A stretch of 64,000 nt of DNA, taken from assembly GCA_945865535.1 (NCBI GenBank), contig CAMBDW010000001.1, positions 62,001 through 126,000 on the forward strand. Reading direction: 5' to 3'. Of this stretch, positions 53,569 through 62,656 are shown in pieces. Numbering within the stretch: the stretch's first letter is position 1; each line of letters begins with the position of its first letter. This DNA is from Chryseobacterium gleum. GTDB taxonomy: Bacteria > Bacteroidota > Bacteroidia > Flavobacteriales > BACL11. The notes beneath the pieces were generated by a model. It saw only the letters and a list, made by a program, of their open reading frames with translations. It was not told the origin of the DNA and did not search any database. Both the position numbers and the translations under genes were made by a program.

Positions 53569-54918
53569 TTAAGAAAGTTGCTTGATTAATTCACTAATTT
53601 TTAAGCTCGATTGCTCTCCAGTATTCATATCTTTTACCGTTAAAACACCGGATTTCATTTCATCTTTACCCACTAAAATTACAAAGAGAACACCTTTGTT
53701 ATTGGCATAATTCATCTGCTTTTTCATTTTATCTGAACTTGGATATAGTTCTGATCGAATGCCACTTGCTCTTAATTGTTGTAATAAGGGCAAGCAATAA
53801 TTGGCTTCTTCTATTCCAAAGTTGGTAAACATAACTTGAGTCCTAAGCCCAATATCTTTTGGGAACAAACCCAATTCTTCCATTACTAAATAAATTCTGT
53901 CAATCCCAAATGAAATTCCTACTCCTGAGATATCTTTTAATCCAAAATTAGAAGTTAAATCATCATACCTTCCCCCTCCTCCAATCGAGCCAATTTGGAC
54001 ATCATTTGCTTTTACTTCCAAAATACAACCTGTATAATAATCAAGCCCTCTGGCTAGAGTGATATCAAAAACCAAATTAGCCGATTGCAATCCTAATTTT
54101 GCAATACTATCCATTACAATTTGCAATTCTTTCAAACCCTTTTTACCAATATCGGATTTTTGTAAAAGTGAGCTTAAATCGGCAACATTTTTAGTGTTTA
54201 AAAAAGTATCTAAAATAGAGAGCGCTTCAGATTTTACCCCTTTTAAGAGTAACTCCTCTTTTACTTTATTAAGTCCAATTGCACTTAATTTATCCAGTAT
54301 GATTACAACCGTATCGAATAAATCTGCTGCACCCATAAGCTCAACCATACCACTCAACACTTTTCGGTTGTTGATACAAATAGAAACATTAGGTATTTTA
54401 AGTTGAGAAAAAACAGCATCATAAAGCTGCACCAGCTCCACTTCACAAAGCAAAGAATCAGTACCAATTACATCTGCATCACATTGAAAGAATTCTCTGT
54501 ACCTTCCTTTTTGAGGCCGATCGGCACGCCAAACATTTTGCATTTGATAGCGCTTAAAAGGAAAAGTGAGCTCATTTCTATTTTGAACCACAAAACGGGC
54601 AAAAGGAACTGTTAAATCATATCTTAATGCCTTTTCAGAAATCTGTTTTGTTAAATCTTTTGAACTAGTACCAGCATCTAAATCTGCTTTTGAAAGATAA
54701 TCTCCAGAGTTTAACACCTTAAAAATCAAACGATCTCCTTCATCCCCATATTTTCCTGTAAGAGTTTCAATATTCTCCATAGCAGGGGTTTCAATTGGGG
54801 CATAGCCATAGCACTCGAAAGCTGTTTTTACAGTTTCAAAAATGTAATTTCTTCTGAACATTACATCAGAATTAAAATCACGCATTCCCTTTGGTATGGA
54901 CGGTTTTGTAGTACTCAT
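53569..54918 (-). CDS. hisS: Histidyl-tRNA synthetase
   Basis: Class II synthetase for tRNA-His, 449 residues. Motifs: PSIPKGMRDFNSDVMFRRNY (N-terminus), YRYEFFQ-type motif 2 as GRYREFFQCDADVIG, the HisA block ARGLDYYTGCILE, GGGGRYDDL and GVGISFGIDRI (motif 3), then an anticodon-binding domain (about 360-449). Start is ATG 54918; the four residues upstream come from a TTG codon frame and are unlikely. Upstream of hutH in the same operon. The only tRNA seen in the window is tRNA-His (62.5 kb), probably by chance. Confidence 0.95.
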   Translation of the reverse strand: MSTTKPSIPKGMRDFNSDVMFRRNYIFETVKTAFECYGYAPIETPAMENIETLTGKYGDEGDRLIFKVLNSGDYLSKADLDAGTSSKDLTKQISEKALRYDLTVPFARFVVQNRNELTFPFKRYQMQNVWRADRPQKGRYREFFQCDADVIGTDSLLCEVELVQLYDAVFSQLKIPNVSICINNRKVLSGMVELMGAADLFDTVVIILDKLSAIGLNKVKEELLLKGVKSEALSILDTFLNTKNVADLSSLLQKSDIGKKGLKELQIVMDSIAKLGLQSANLVFDITLARGLDYYTGCILEVKANDVQIGSIGGGGRYDDLTSNFGLKDISGVGISFGIDRIYLVMEELGLFPKDIGLRTQVMFTNFGIEEANYCLPLLQQLRASGIRSELYPSSDKMKKQMNYANNKGVLFVILVGKDEMKSGVLTVKDMNTGEQSSLKISELIKQLS

Positions 54919-54960
54919 AATTGTTTGCAAATATCGTAAAATATAATAGATAAAAATTAT

Positions 54961-54968
54961 TAGCTTTG
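54961..54968 (+). promoter_or_regulatory. Bacteroidota -7 promoter element
   Basis: TAGCTTTG matches TAnnTTTG and lies 11 bases before ATG 54980. Confidence 0.5.
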
Positions 54969-54979
54969 ATGCATCAACT

Positions 54980-55408
54980 ATGACTCAAATCTTTGCTTTT
55001 TTACTGCCCCTAATTTTTGCATATACTATGAACCAAAATGCTGAAAGTATTGCTATAAAATCAATACTCCACAAACAACAAATTGCTTGGAACAGTGGAG
55101 ATATTGATACTTTTATGCAAGGTTATTGGAATTCAGAAGATCTTGAATTTTCATCAGAAAATGGAATAACCAAAGGATGGAACAATACCCGTAATAGATA
55201 CAAAAACGCTTACCCAACGCCAGAAAAAATGGGAAAACTCTACTTTACATTAGCAAATGTGAACTTTACCAATGATAGTATCGCAACTTTAAATGGAAAA
55301 TGGGAACTTAGCCGAAAAAATGACAACCCAAAAGGGAGTTTTAAACTTACCTTTAAAAAGTTTGACAATAATTGGCTCATTATAAAAGATAGTACCACCA
55401 GTGAATAA
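54980..55408 (+). CDS. SnoaL/DUF4440-like protein, possibly exported
   Basis: A 142-residue protein with a hydrophobic N-terminus (MTQIFAFLLPLIFAYTMNQN) that may be a signal peptide. The rest matches the NTF2/SnoaL fold as DUF4440: ILHKQQIAWNSGDIDTFMQG, YWNSEDLEFSSENG, GWNNTRNRYKNAYPTPEKMG and GKWELSRKN ... GSFKLTFKKFDNNWLIIKDS. Such proteins bind small ligands; no enzyme shown. Its stop overlaps the GTG of the following prenyltransferase, so translation is coupled. Confidence 0.8.
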   Translation: MTQIFAFLLPLIFAYTMNQNAESIAIKSILHKQQIAWNSGDIDTFMQGYWNSEDLEFSSENGITKGWNNTRNRYKNAYPTPEKMGKLYFTLANVNFTNDSIATLNGKWELSRKNDNPKGSFKLTFKKFDNNWLIIKDSTTSE

Positions 55409-56246
55409 ATACCTTTCCTTAATAAAATTCAGCCACACCATTTTTGCAATGCCATTTGCATTTATTGGTTTTTTCTTAGCAACAAAATCATACAACATGG
55501 AATGGATTAAACTCTTATATGTAGTGCTTTGTATGGTATTTGCTCGATCAGCAGCTATGGGATTCAATCGCTATATTGATAGAGATATTGATAAAGAAAA
55601 CGAAAGAACTTCAAAAGTTAGAGAAATACCAAATGGCACAATCACTGCTCAAAATGCCTTGATTTTTGTTATTATCAACTCTTTGCTATTTATTACAACT
55701 ACTTACCTAATCAATACGCTCTGCTTTGCTTTATCTCCCATTGCCCTTATTGTAATTTTAGGCTACAGTTATACCAAACGCTTTACAGCTCTTTGTCACT
55801 TCATTTTAGGTTTAGGGCTTGCACTCTCTCCTATTGGTGCATACTTAGCTGTTAGCGGTGAATTTGAGCTTATCCCTATCTTATTTTCGGCAGCTGTACT
55901 TTTTTGGGTAAGTGGTTTTGATATTATTTACTCTTTGCAAGATGAGCAATTTGATAAAACCCAAAAATTACATTCTATTCCTGTTTTAATGGGGGAAAAA
56001 AATGCATTACAACTTTCTAATGTCTTACACTTAATAAGTATTCTTATTTTATCTTTTGCAGGGACCTTAGGAGAATTTGGTAAATTGTACTGGCTGGGTT
56101 TTTCTATTTTCTGTGGATTGTTAATTTACCAACATACTTTAGTAAAACACAATGATTTGAGCAAAGTAAATCTGGCATTTTTTACTACAAACGGAATCGC
56201 ATCAGTAATTTTTGGAACATTTGTTATTTTTGATTTATTATTATAA
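55401..56246 (+). CDS. UbiA-family prenyltransferase (quinone biosynthesis)
   Basis: Membrane enzyme that attaches a polyprenyl chain to an aromatic ring in quinone synthesis. 281 residues with about eight membrane helices. Motif I is NRYIDRDIDKENERT (Asp-rich, prenyl diphosphate binding), and DIIYSLQDEQFDKTQKLHSI is the second Asp-rich motif. The start is GTG at 55401, overlapping the previous gene by 8 bp. Likely a 4-hydroxybenzoate- or menaquinone (futalosine)-pathway member; which one cannot be read here. Confidence 0.85.
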   Translation: MNKYLSLIKFSHTIFAMPFAFIGFFLATKSYNMEWIKLLYVVLCMVFARSAAMGFNRYIDRDIDKENERTSKVREIPNGTITAQNALIFVIINSLLFITTTYLINTLCFALSPIALIVILGYSYTKRFTALCHFILGLGLALSPIGAYLAVSGEFELIPILFSAAVLFWVSGFDIIYSLQDEQFDKTQKLHSIPVLMGEKNALQLSNVLHLISILILSFAGTLGEFGKLYWLGFSIFCGLLIYQHTLVKHNDLSKVNLAFFTTNGIASVIFGTFVIFDLLL

Positions 56247-56250
56247 CTAG

Positions 56251-57648
56251 TTAAAATATTTTTCCTGGATTTAGTATTTGATTCGGATCAAAAAGTTTTT
56301 TAATCCCCTTTTGGATTTCAATATTTTTTTCAGAAAGTACTATATCCATATACTGTTTTTGGACTAAGCCAATTCCGTGCTCACCACTAATTGTACCTCC
56401 TAATTTTTTAGTGAGCTCAAATATCTCTCTAATCCCTAAGGTTAGTTTATTATTCCAATCATCATCACTCATATCGCCTTTTATAATATTTACATGCAGA
56501 TTTCCATCTCCAGCATGTCCATAGCAAACAGATTTAAAACCATATCTATTCCCAATTTCTTTTACTCCTTTTAAAAGATTTGCTAATTCAGCTCTTGGAA
56601 CAACTGTATCTTCCTCTTTATAAATCGAATTTGCTTTTACGGCCTCTGCTATTGCTCGTCTTAATTTCCAAAGTTGTTGTTTTTGATTTTCACTATCAGC
56701 TAAAAGTATTTCTCCACAGTCAAATGCCATCATTACTTCTGCAATTTTTTCGCAATCTTTATATAGTAAATCCATATCATTTCCATCAACTTCCACTAAA
56801 AGATGTGCCTTAACCTCATCTGCAATCTGTATGTCAAAATCAGAATATTTAAGAGTCCAATCAATTGCATCTCTCTCCATAAACTCTAATGCTGATGGGG
56901 TAATCCCAGCACGAAAAACTGCAGAGACTGCTTCACAAGCTTTTTCAGATGATAAAAAAGGAACTAGCATGGTGATGTTATTTGTTGGTAAGGGAATTAA
57001 TTTGAAAACAATTTTTGTAATAATTGCAAGTGTTCCCTCACTTCCAACCATAAGTTGAGTTAAATTATAGCCCGTAGAATTTTTAAGTACATTGGCTCCT
57101 GTCCAAATGATTTCTCCAGTGGGCAAAACCACTTCTAAATTCAATACATAGTCCTTGGTAACACCATACTTTAAAGCTTTAGGTCCTCCTGCATTTTCGG
57201 CAAGATTTCCACCTAAAAAACAACTTCCTTTACTTGCCGGATCAGGTGGATAGAAAAGCCCTTTATTCTCTACTGCATCTCTAAATACTTGATTGATAAC
57301 ACCAGGCTGAACTGTTGCTTGTAAATTTCGCTCGTCAATCTCTAAAATTGAATTTAGGCGTTCTAAACTTAGAGCAACTCCACCTAATATGGGTAAACTT
57401 CCTCCACTAAGCCCTGTACGAGCTCCACAAGCAGTTATCGTAATTCTTTTTTGATTGCAATACTTTGTAATTGCTGAAATCTCTTGTGTAGTTAGTGGTT
57501 TAACAACTACTTCTGGGGGGAAAAAAAAATCTTCCGTTTCATCATGACTATACTCCAATAATTTTTCCTCATCAGTAAAAACAAAATCAACACCAACAAT
57601 TTGTTTAAAAACTGCTAAATCATCAATGTTTATTTTCTTGTATTCCAT
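56251..57648 (-). CDS. FAD-binding oxidoreductase, GlcD-like
   Basis: A 465-residue 2-hydroxyacid dehydrogenase-like flavoprotein. FAD-binding domain: PLTTQEISAITKYCNQKRIT, GARTGLSGGSLPILGGVALS, PPDPASKGSCFLGGNLAENA, GGPKALKYGVTKDY, GANVLKNSTGYNLTQLMVGS and EGTLAIITK. The substrate domain carries CYGHAGDGNLHVNI and the C-terminus GTISGEHGIGLVQKQYM (conserved His). D-lactate or glycolate are likely substrates; not fixed. Start at ATG 57648 (MEYKKINIDDL) chosen over a longer frame. D-lactate is the by-product of the MurQ reaction, a tempting but unproved link. Confidence 0.85.
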   Translation of the reverse strand: MEYKKINIDDLAVFKQIVGVDFVFTDEEKLLEYSHDETEDFFFPPEVVVKPLTTQEISAITKYCNQKRITITACGARTGLSGGSLPILGGVALSLERLNSILEIDERNLQATVQPGVINQVFRDAVENKGLFYPPDPASKGSCFLGGNLAENAGGPKALKYGVTKDYVLNLEVVLPTGEIIWTGANVLKNSTGYNLTQLMVGSEGTLAIITKIVFKLIPLPTNNITMLVPFLSSEKACEAVSAVFRAGITPSALEFMERDAIDWTLKYSDFDIQIADEVKAHLLVEVDGNDMDLLYKDCEKIAEVMMAFDCGEILLADSENQKQQLWKLRRAIAEAVKANSIYKEEDTVVPRAELANLLKGVKEIGNRYGFKSVCYGHAGDGNLHVNIIKGDMSDDDWNNKLTLGIREIFELTKKLGGTISGEHGIGLVQKQYMDIVLSEKNIEIQKGIKKLFDPNQILNPGKIF

Positions 57649-57700
57649 AAGCACAAATTTAACTAAATTCGCAACTGCTAATTTATACTTACAAATAAAG

Positions 57701-59854
57701 ATGAAAAAATTACTAACACTTTTACTTTGCTTTTTACTTATCACCCCAAGTTTTGCTCAAAAGCGTGATATTACATTAGAAGATTTATGGAAAAACTACA
57801 CCTTCTATCCTTCTTATATAGATGGATTTAACTCTATGAATGATGGCGAGCACTATTCCACAATGGAAAAAACGGATGCTGGACAAGAAATTAATAAATA
57901 TCAGTTCAAAAATGGAAAAAAAATACGCACTTTATTTAAAAGTACTGACTTTAAAATTCCAAAAATCACAAATTATACTTTTAGTGATGATGAAAAACAA
58001 TTATTACTTGAAACAGAAACAGAAAGAATTTATCGTTACTCAAGCAAATCGGTTTATTACATCTATAATATTTTTACAGATAAACTTAAAAAACTCACTG
58101 ATGATAAAGTAATGTATGCTACTTTTTCGCCTCTAGGCGATATGGTTGCTTATGTCTTAGACAATAATCTGTATATAAAAAATACAAGCAGTGAAGAAGT
58201 AACCCAAGTCACGACTGATGGTAAAAAAAATCATATTATCAATGGAGCTTCTGATTGGGTATATGAAGAAGAGTTTGTACTCATTCGCTCTTTTGAGTGG
58301 GCACCAGATGGAGAGCATCTTGCCTATTATAAATTTGACGAAACTAATGTAAAAGAATTCTCAATGGATTTATTTAAAGGTGAGCTTTATCCAACACAAC
58401 AGGTATTTAAATATCCAAAAGCAGGAGAAGATAATTCAGTGGTTAAAATCTATTTCTATAACTTAAAAAATCAGAAGAATACTTTTATCTATACTGAAAA
58501 GGATTATGAATATTTTCCTAGAATTAAATGGACAAATAATCCAAATGAATTAGTGATTTTTGGAATGAATCGTCATCAAAATCAATTGGATTTTATAGTT
58601 GCTAATGCAACGGATGCTTCCAACAAAGTCTTATTTACAGAAAAAGACAAATACTTCATTGATATTCATGATAATCTTACCTTCTTGCCTGAAGGGAATT
58701 TTATCTGGACATCAGAAAAAGATGGATTTAATCACATCTATTTAAAAGGTTTTGATGGCTCTGAATTTCAATTAACCAAAGGAAATTGGGAAGTAACCGA
58801 TTTTCATGGGTTTAATTCTGATAAAATGGAAATCTATTTCACTTCAACTGAAGATGGATCTATTAATCGTTCTCTTTATGTGCAAAGTTTAGAAAATGAT
58901 GAAAAAAGAAAACTAAGTACTGAAGATGGAACCAACTCAGCCTCTTTTAGCAAAGGACTTAAATACTATATGACCTCTCTATCAACAGCTAATTCAGCCC
59001 CAAAATTTAACCTTCATAGTGCAGATGGGACTCAACTTAAAGTTTTAGAAGACAATGCTGAATTTAACACAAAAATGCAAGCATTCAATTTATCAGAAAA
59101 AGAATTTTTTACAATTAAAACCCAGGATGCAGAGCTGAATGCCTGGATGATTAAACCAGCTGATTTTGAGCCAACAAAAAAATATCCACTTTTTATGTTT
59201 GTTTATGGTGGTCCAGGATCACAAAAAGTAATCAACTCTTTTGGATGGAATGATTATTATTGGCATCAAATGCTCTCTCAAAAAGGATATATTGTAGCTT
59301 GTGTCGATAATAGAGGAACAGGAGGAAAAGGAGCTGAATATAAAAAGATGACCTATAAAGAACTAGGGAAATACGAAACTATAGATCAAATAAATGCTGC
59401 AAAATATTTTGCTTCTTTAGATTATATTGATCCCAGCAGAATTGGAATACAGGGCTGGAGTTATGGAGGATATCTGTCTTCACTTGCCATTACCAAAGGA
59501 GCAGATATATTTTCTTTAGCTATAGCAGTGGCTCCCGTTACTAGCTGGCGTTTCTACGATAATATCTATACCGAACGATATATGCAAACGCCTAGAGAAA
59601 ACCCAACAGGATATGATGAAAATTCTCCAATAAACCATGTAGAAAAACTAAAAGGACACTATTTATTAATACATGGAAGTGCAGATGACAATGTACATGT
59701 CCAAAATACTGCGGAAATGATTTCGGCACTTGTTAAAGCAAATAAGCAGTTTGATTCATTCATTTATACTGATAAAAATCATGGAATTTCTGGTGGAAAT
59801 ACACGATTGCATTTATACCAAAAAATGACAGATTTCATTTTAGATAATTTATAA
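57701..59854 (+). CDS. Dipeptidyl peptidase IV-type serine peptidase (S9B)
   Basis: Exported peptidase that removes X-Pro or X-Ala dipeptides from N-termini. 717 residues from ATG 57701; the signal peptide is MKKLLTLLLCFLLITPSFAQ. An eight-bladed propeller (about 35-470, e.g. WAPDGEHLAYYKFDE, IKWTNNPNELVIFGM) precedes the hydrolase domain (about 480-717): GWSYGGYLSSL (Ser), HGSADDNVHVQNT (Asp) and DKNHGISGG (His). S9B tags such as VYGGPGSQKVINSF and DWVYEEEFVLIRSFEW are clear. It precedes a POT transporter gene on the same strand by 44 bp. Confidence 0.93.
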   Translation: MKKLLTLLLCFLLITPSFAQKRDITLEDLWKNYTFYPSYIDGFNSMNDGEHYSTMEKTDAGQEINKYQFKNGKKIRTLFKSTDFKIPKITNYTFSDDEKQLLLETETERIYRYSSKSVYYIYNIFTDKLKKLTDDKVMYATFSPLGDMVAYVLDNNLYIKNTSSEEVTQVTTDGKKNHIINGASDWVYEEEFVLIRSFEWAPDGEHLAYYKFDETNVKEFSMDLFKGELYPTQQVFKYPKAGEDNSVVKIYFYNLKNQKNTFIYTEKDYEYFPRIKWTNNPNELVIFGMNRHQNQLDFIVANATDASNKVLFTEKDKYFIDIHDNLTFLPEGNFIWTSEKDGFNHIYLKGFDGSEFQLTKGNWEVTDFHGFNSDKMEIYFTSTEDGSINRSLYVQSLENDEKRKLSTEDGTNSASFSKGLKYYMTSLSTANSAPKFNLHSADGTQLKVLEDNAEFNTKMQAFNLSEKEFFTIKTQDAELNAWMIKPADFEPTKKYPLFMFVYGGPGSQKVINSFGWNDYYWHQMLSQKGYIVACVDNRGTGGKGAEYKKMTYKELGKYETIDQINAAKYFASLDYIDPSRIGIQGWSYGGYLSSLAITKGADIFSLAIAVAPVTSWRFYDNIYTERYMQTPRENPTGYDENSPINHVEKLKGHYLLIHGSADDNVHVQNTAEMISALVKANKQFDSFIYTDKNHGISGGNTRLHLYQKMTDFILDNL

Positions 59855-59898
59855 AAGAATTTTTGTATTTTCGGCACTTATAAAAAACCTGAAAAAAT

Positions 59899-61500
59899 AT
59901 GGTACAAATTATTGGCTACATCCTTTTTACAGTATTAATTTTATTTATTGCAAAAACTTATTTGGATAAAAAAGGACATCCAAAAGCACTCTTTTATTTG
60001 TTTTTTGCAGAGATGTGGGAGCGCTTTTCATTTTATGGAATGCGTGCCTTACTTACTCTTTATTTAATAAAAGATTACTATAATCATCTAGAAAATAATG
60101 AAGAAGTTGCTTATGGAATTTATGCTGCTTATGGATCTTTAGTCTACCTAACACCTTTAATTGGAGGCTATTTAGCGGATAAATACATTGGCTATCGAAA
60201 ATCAATACTTTTTGGAGGAATATTAATGGCTATTGGTCATTTCTTTATGGCCTTTCCATCTGACTTTTTCTTTTATGGTGCCCTTGGACTTTTAATTATG
60301 GGTAATGGCTTCTTTAAGCCTAATATCTCTACTCTTGTTGGCTCCCTATATGAAGAAGGTGATATAAAAAGAGATGGAGGTTTTACTATCTTTTATATGG
60401 GTATTAACTTAGGGGCCATGATTGCTCCACTATTTTGCGGCTATTTAGGAGAGGTTTATGGATGGCATTGGGGATTCGGAGCAGCAGGATTTGGAATGCT
60501 AGCAGGTTTAGTTGTTTTCTGGAAAGGAATAAATGCAAATGTATTAGAAGACAAGGGATTGCAACCAGCTGAGTACATTGGAAAGAAGGTAGCTGGATTA
60601 TCTATAACTAAACTTATTTATGGATTAGGCTTTTTAGCTGTTCCAGTCTTTGCTTATCTTATTATACTCGACACTCAATCACAGATATTAGGAAATGTAC
60701 TAACAGTAGTTGGTGCTGGAGTACTACTTTATGTAGGATATATTATTTATGATTTTAAAGCGGTACAAAAAGATCATCAAAGTGGAGATAGACTTATTGC
60801 CATTATGATACTTGCGGTATTTTGCACCATCTTCTGGGCATGTTTTGAACAGGCAGGAAGCTCCCTTACAGTATGGGCTGACAAATGTGTTAATTTAGTT
60901 GGAATGAATGCCTCACAAACAAATGCGATTAATCCTTTCTACATTGTGCTTTTAGCTATTCCCTTTGCTTGGATGTGGACAAAATTAGGCTTTCTAAATA
61001 AAAACCCAAATACAGCTATGAAATTTGCTCTAGGTATTTTTCAATTAGGTTTAGGATTCTTAATATTTGCATCCACTGCTCACTTTATGGATGATAATGG
61101 CAAAATTCCTTTCTTATTTGTATTCTTAGGATATTTCTTAATTACTACAGGGGAATTATTTTTATCTCCAATAGGACTGTCAAAAGTAACAGAGCTAGCA
61201 CCAAAAAAGATTGCAGCATTTATGATGGGAGTATGGTTCTTGTCTTCTACTTTTGCTCATTACATTTCAGGAATGATTGCAAAACTTACCACTTCAGGAA
61301 ATGAAAATACAGAAAGTAATTGGCTTTCTGATTTAAGTAATTGGTTTATGGGTAACCCTGACACTTCAAATCAAGCAGTAGCCACTCTTTTGCAATACAA
61401 TAGTATTTATGCTCAAATAGGTTTTGTTACAATATTTATAGCATTATTCGTTGTTATTATATCACCTTTTATTAAAAAACTGATGCACGGCATCCACTAA
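59899..61500 (+). CDS. POT/PTR-family oligopeptide transporter
   Basis: Proton-coupled importer of di- and tripeptides (MFS fold, 12 or more helices), 533 residues. Family motifs: EMWERFSFYGMRALLTLYLI (helix 1), GGYLADKYIGYRKSILFGGI, GNGFFKPNISTLVGSLYEEG, FTIFYMGINLGAMIAPLFCG and GELFLSPIGLSKVTELAP. It follows the dipeptidyl peptidase; the pair would cut peptides and take up the products. Transcript may be shared. Confidence 0.93.
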   Translation: MVQIIGYILFTVLILFIAKTYLDKKGHPKALFYLFFAEMWERFSFYGMRALLTLYLIKDYYNHLENNEEVAYGIYAAYGSLVYLTPLIGGYLADKYIGYRKSILFGGILMAIGHFFMAFPSDFFFYGALGLLIMGNGFFKPNISTLVGSLYEEGDIKRDGGFTIFYMGINLGAMIAPLFCGYLGEVYGWHWGFGAAGFGMLAGLVVFWKGINANVLEDKGLQPAEYIGKKVAGLSITKLIYGLGFLAVPVFAYLIILDTQSQILGNVLTVVGAGVLLYVGYIIYDFKAVQKDHQSGDRLIAIMILAVFCTIFWACFEQAGSSLTVWADKCVNLVGMNASQTNAINPFYIVLLAIPFAWMWTKLGFLNKNPNTAMKFALGIFQLGLGFLIFASTAHFMDDNGKIPFLFVFLGYFLITTGELFLSPIGLSKVTELAPKKIAAFMMGVWFLSSTFAHYISGMIAKLTTSGNENTESNWLSDLSNWFMGNPDTSNQAVATLLQYNSIYAQIGFVTIFIALFVVIISPFIKKLMHGIH

Positions 61501-61512
61501 AAAACAAACAAA

Positions 61513-61980
61513 ATGAAAAAATTATTAGCAGTATTATTAGTAGCATTATCTCTCAATGGGTTTGCTCAATCACAAAAATTAACTTGGCACACTGATATGA
61601 ACAAAGCTATTGAATTATCAGTTAAAACAAAAAAACCACTATTCATGTTCTTTACTGGAAGTGATTGGTGTGGCTGGTGCAAAAAATTGGTTGCTGAAGT
61701 ATTTGAAAAAGAAGAATTTAAAACCTGGGCAACGAAAAATGTTATTCTTGTTGAACTTGATTTCCCAAAAAGAACGCCTATTTCTGAACAACTCAAAAAA
61801 CAAAATGGAGAATTAGGTCAAATGTTTGGAGTTAGAGGATACCCAACTATTCATTTTGTTAAGCCCGGAAAAGACGAGAAAGGAAATACTAACTTAAATT
61901 CAATAGGACAAACCGGTTATGTTGCTGGTGGTCCTAGTGCATGGATTGCAAGTGCAAACCAAATTCTAAAAATCAAATAA
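61513..61980 (+). CDS. Exported thioredoxin-fold protein (CGWC)
   Basis: A 155-residue protein with signal peptide (MKKLLAVLLVALSLNGFAQS). Thioredoxin-like domain with the redox motif GSDWCGWCKKLVAEVF; GVRGYPTIHFVKPGKDEKG has the cis-Pro loop. Likely periplasmic thiol-disulfide exchange, or heme/disulfide maintenance, but partner unknown. Twelve bases after the POT gene; the next thioredoxin-fold gene follows 1 base later. Confidence 0.88.
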   Translation: MKKLLAVLLVALSLNGFAQSQKLTWHTDMNKAIELSVKTKKPLFMFFTGSDWCGWCKKLVAEVFEKEEFKTWATKNVILVELDFPKRTPISEQLKKQNGELGQMFGVRGYPTIHFVKPGKDEKGNTNLNSIGQTGYVAGGPSAWIASANQILKIK

Positions 61981-61981
61981 G

Positions 61982-62482
61982 ATGAGAAAATTAGTTATTC
62001 TTTTACTAACTCTCACTCCATTATTGGGTTTCTCTCAAAGGAAAGTACAAAATGAAATTGCTTGGCTTCCACTAGAAAAAGCTAAAGAATTAGCAAAAAA
62101 AAACAATAAAAAGATACTCATTTTCTTTTATAAGAAGGATTGTACTTATTGTGAGGAAATGAAAAAAACAACATTACAAGATCCCGCTGTTGTTAATTTA
62201 ATAAATAGCAACTTCTTTCCAGTTAAAATAGACAGCAGAATTAAAGACACCATCATATATAATGGAATAGCTTATGGTAACCAACAACCTGCATCTTCTG
62301 GAAGACATGATTGGAGACATGATTTCTTTGCAGAAGTAGCAGCTTTTACTCAAAATGGTACTTCTCAAATTACTACTCCAACCATAGTTTTATTTAATAA
62401 CAACTTTGGAAAAATAATCAATATCCCTGGTAAACAGCCGAAAGAACAGCTGTTAAGAACACTACAAAACCATATAAAATAA
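61982..62482 (+). CDS. Exported thioredoxin-fold protein (CTYC)
   Basis: A 166-residue protein with signal peptide (MRKLVILLLTLTPLLGFSQR). Motif ILIFFYKKDCTYCEEMKKTT; ending with TTPTIVLFNNNFGKIINIPG. Thioredoxin-like, DUF255/thiol-disulfide type. Second of a tandem pair of related redox proteins with different active-site tetrads, suggesting different partners. A terminator follows. Confidence 0.87.
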   Translation: MRKLVILLLTLTPLLGFSQRKVQNEIAWLPLEKAKELAKKNNKKILIFFYKKDCTYCEEMKKTTLQDPAVVNLINSNFFPVKIDSRIKDTIIYNGIAYGNQQPASSGRHDWRHDFFAEVAAFTQNGTSQITTPTIVLFNNNFGKIINIPGKQPKEQLLRTLQNHIK

Positions 62483-62511
62483 AAAAGAGGAGCTTAGCTC
62501 CTCTTTTTTTA
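62481..62511 (+). terminator. Terminator of the thioredoxin-fold gene pair
   Basis: A perfect 9-bp stem AAGAGGAGC/GCTCCTCTT (62485-62505) with a TTA loop is followed by a T run. The complementary A run could also serve the minus-strand tRNA. Confidence 0.85.
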
Positions 62512-62514
62512 TAG

Positions 62515-62589
62515 GGTGACTGATGGGGCTCGAACCCACGACCCCCGGCTCCACAAACCAGTGCTCTAACCAGCTGAGCTACAATCACC
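62515..62589 (-). tRNA. tRNA-His (GTG anticodon)
   Basis: On the minus strand GTGATTG ... CAGTCAC forms the acceptor stem, with D-arm GCTC ... GAGC, anticodon loop TTGTGGA (anticodon GTG, reads His codons), and T-arm GTGGG/TTCGAGC/CCCAT. One extra G precedes the stem and pairs with discriminator C73, the G-1 that histidyl-tRNA synthetase needs; here it is gene-encoded. CCA is not encoded (the sequence continues CTA). Confidence 0.97.
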
Positions 62590-62626
62590 ATTTATCGGTT
62601 GCAAATATATAATTTTCTGTAAAAAA

Positions 62627-62640
62627 TTAGATTAATCTAA
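62627..62640. promoter_or_regulatory. 14-bp palindrome, candidate operator of copA
   Basis: TTAGATTAATCTAA is a perfect inverted repeat that ends one base before the copA -7 promoter element, in the position where a repressor or activator would act. In AT-rich DNA some palindromes of this length occur by chance, so its value is positional. Confidence 0.35.
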
Positions 62641-62641
62641 C

Positions 62642-62649
62642 TACATTTG
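62642..62649 (+). promoter_or_regulatory. Bacteroidota -7 promoter element for copA
   Basis: TACATTTG matches TAnnTTTG and lies 7 bases before ATG 62657. Confidence 0.55.
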
Positions 62650-62656
62650 TTGTCTG

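Noticed and set aside
53569-62589. Possible functional link between hisS, hutH and tRNA-His
   Set aside because: tRNA-His is 7.6 kb away behind unrelated genes; proximity is likely chance.
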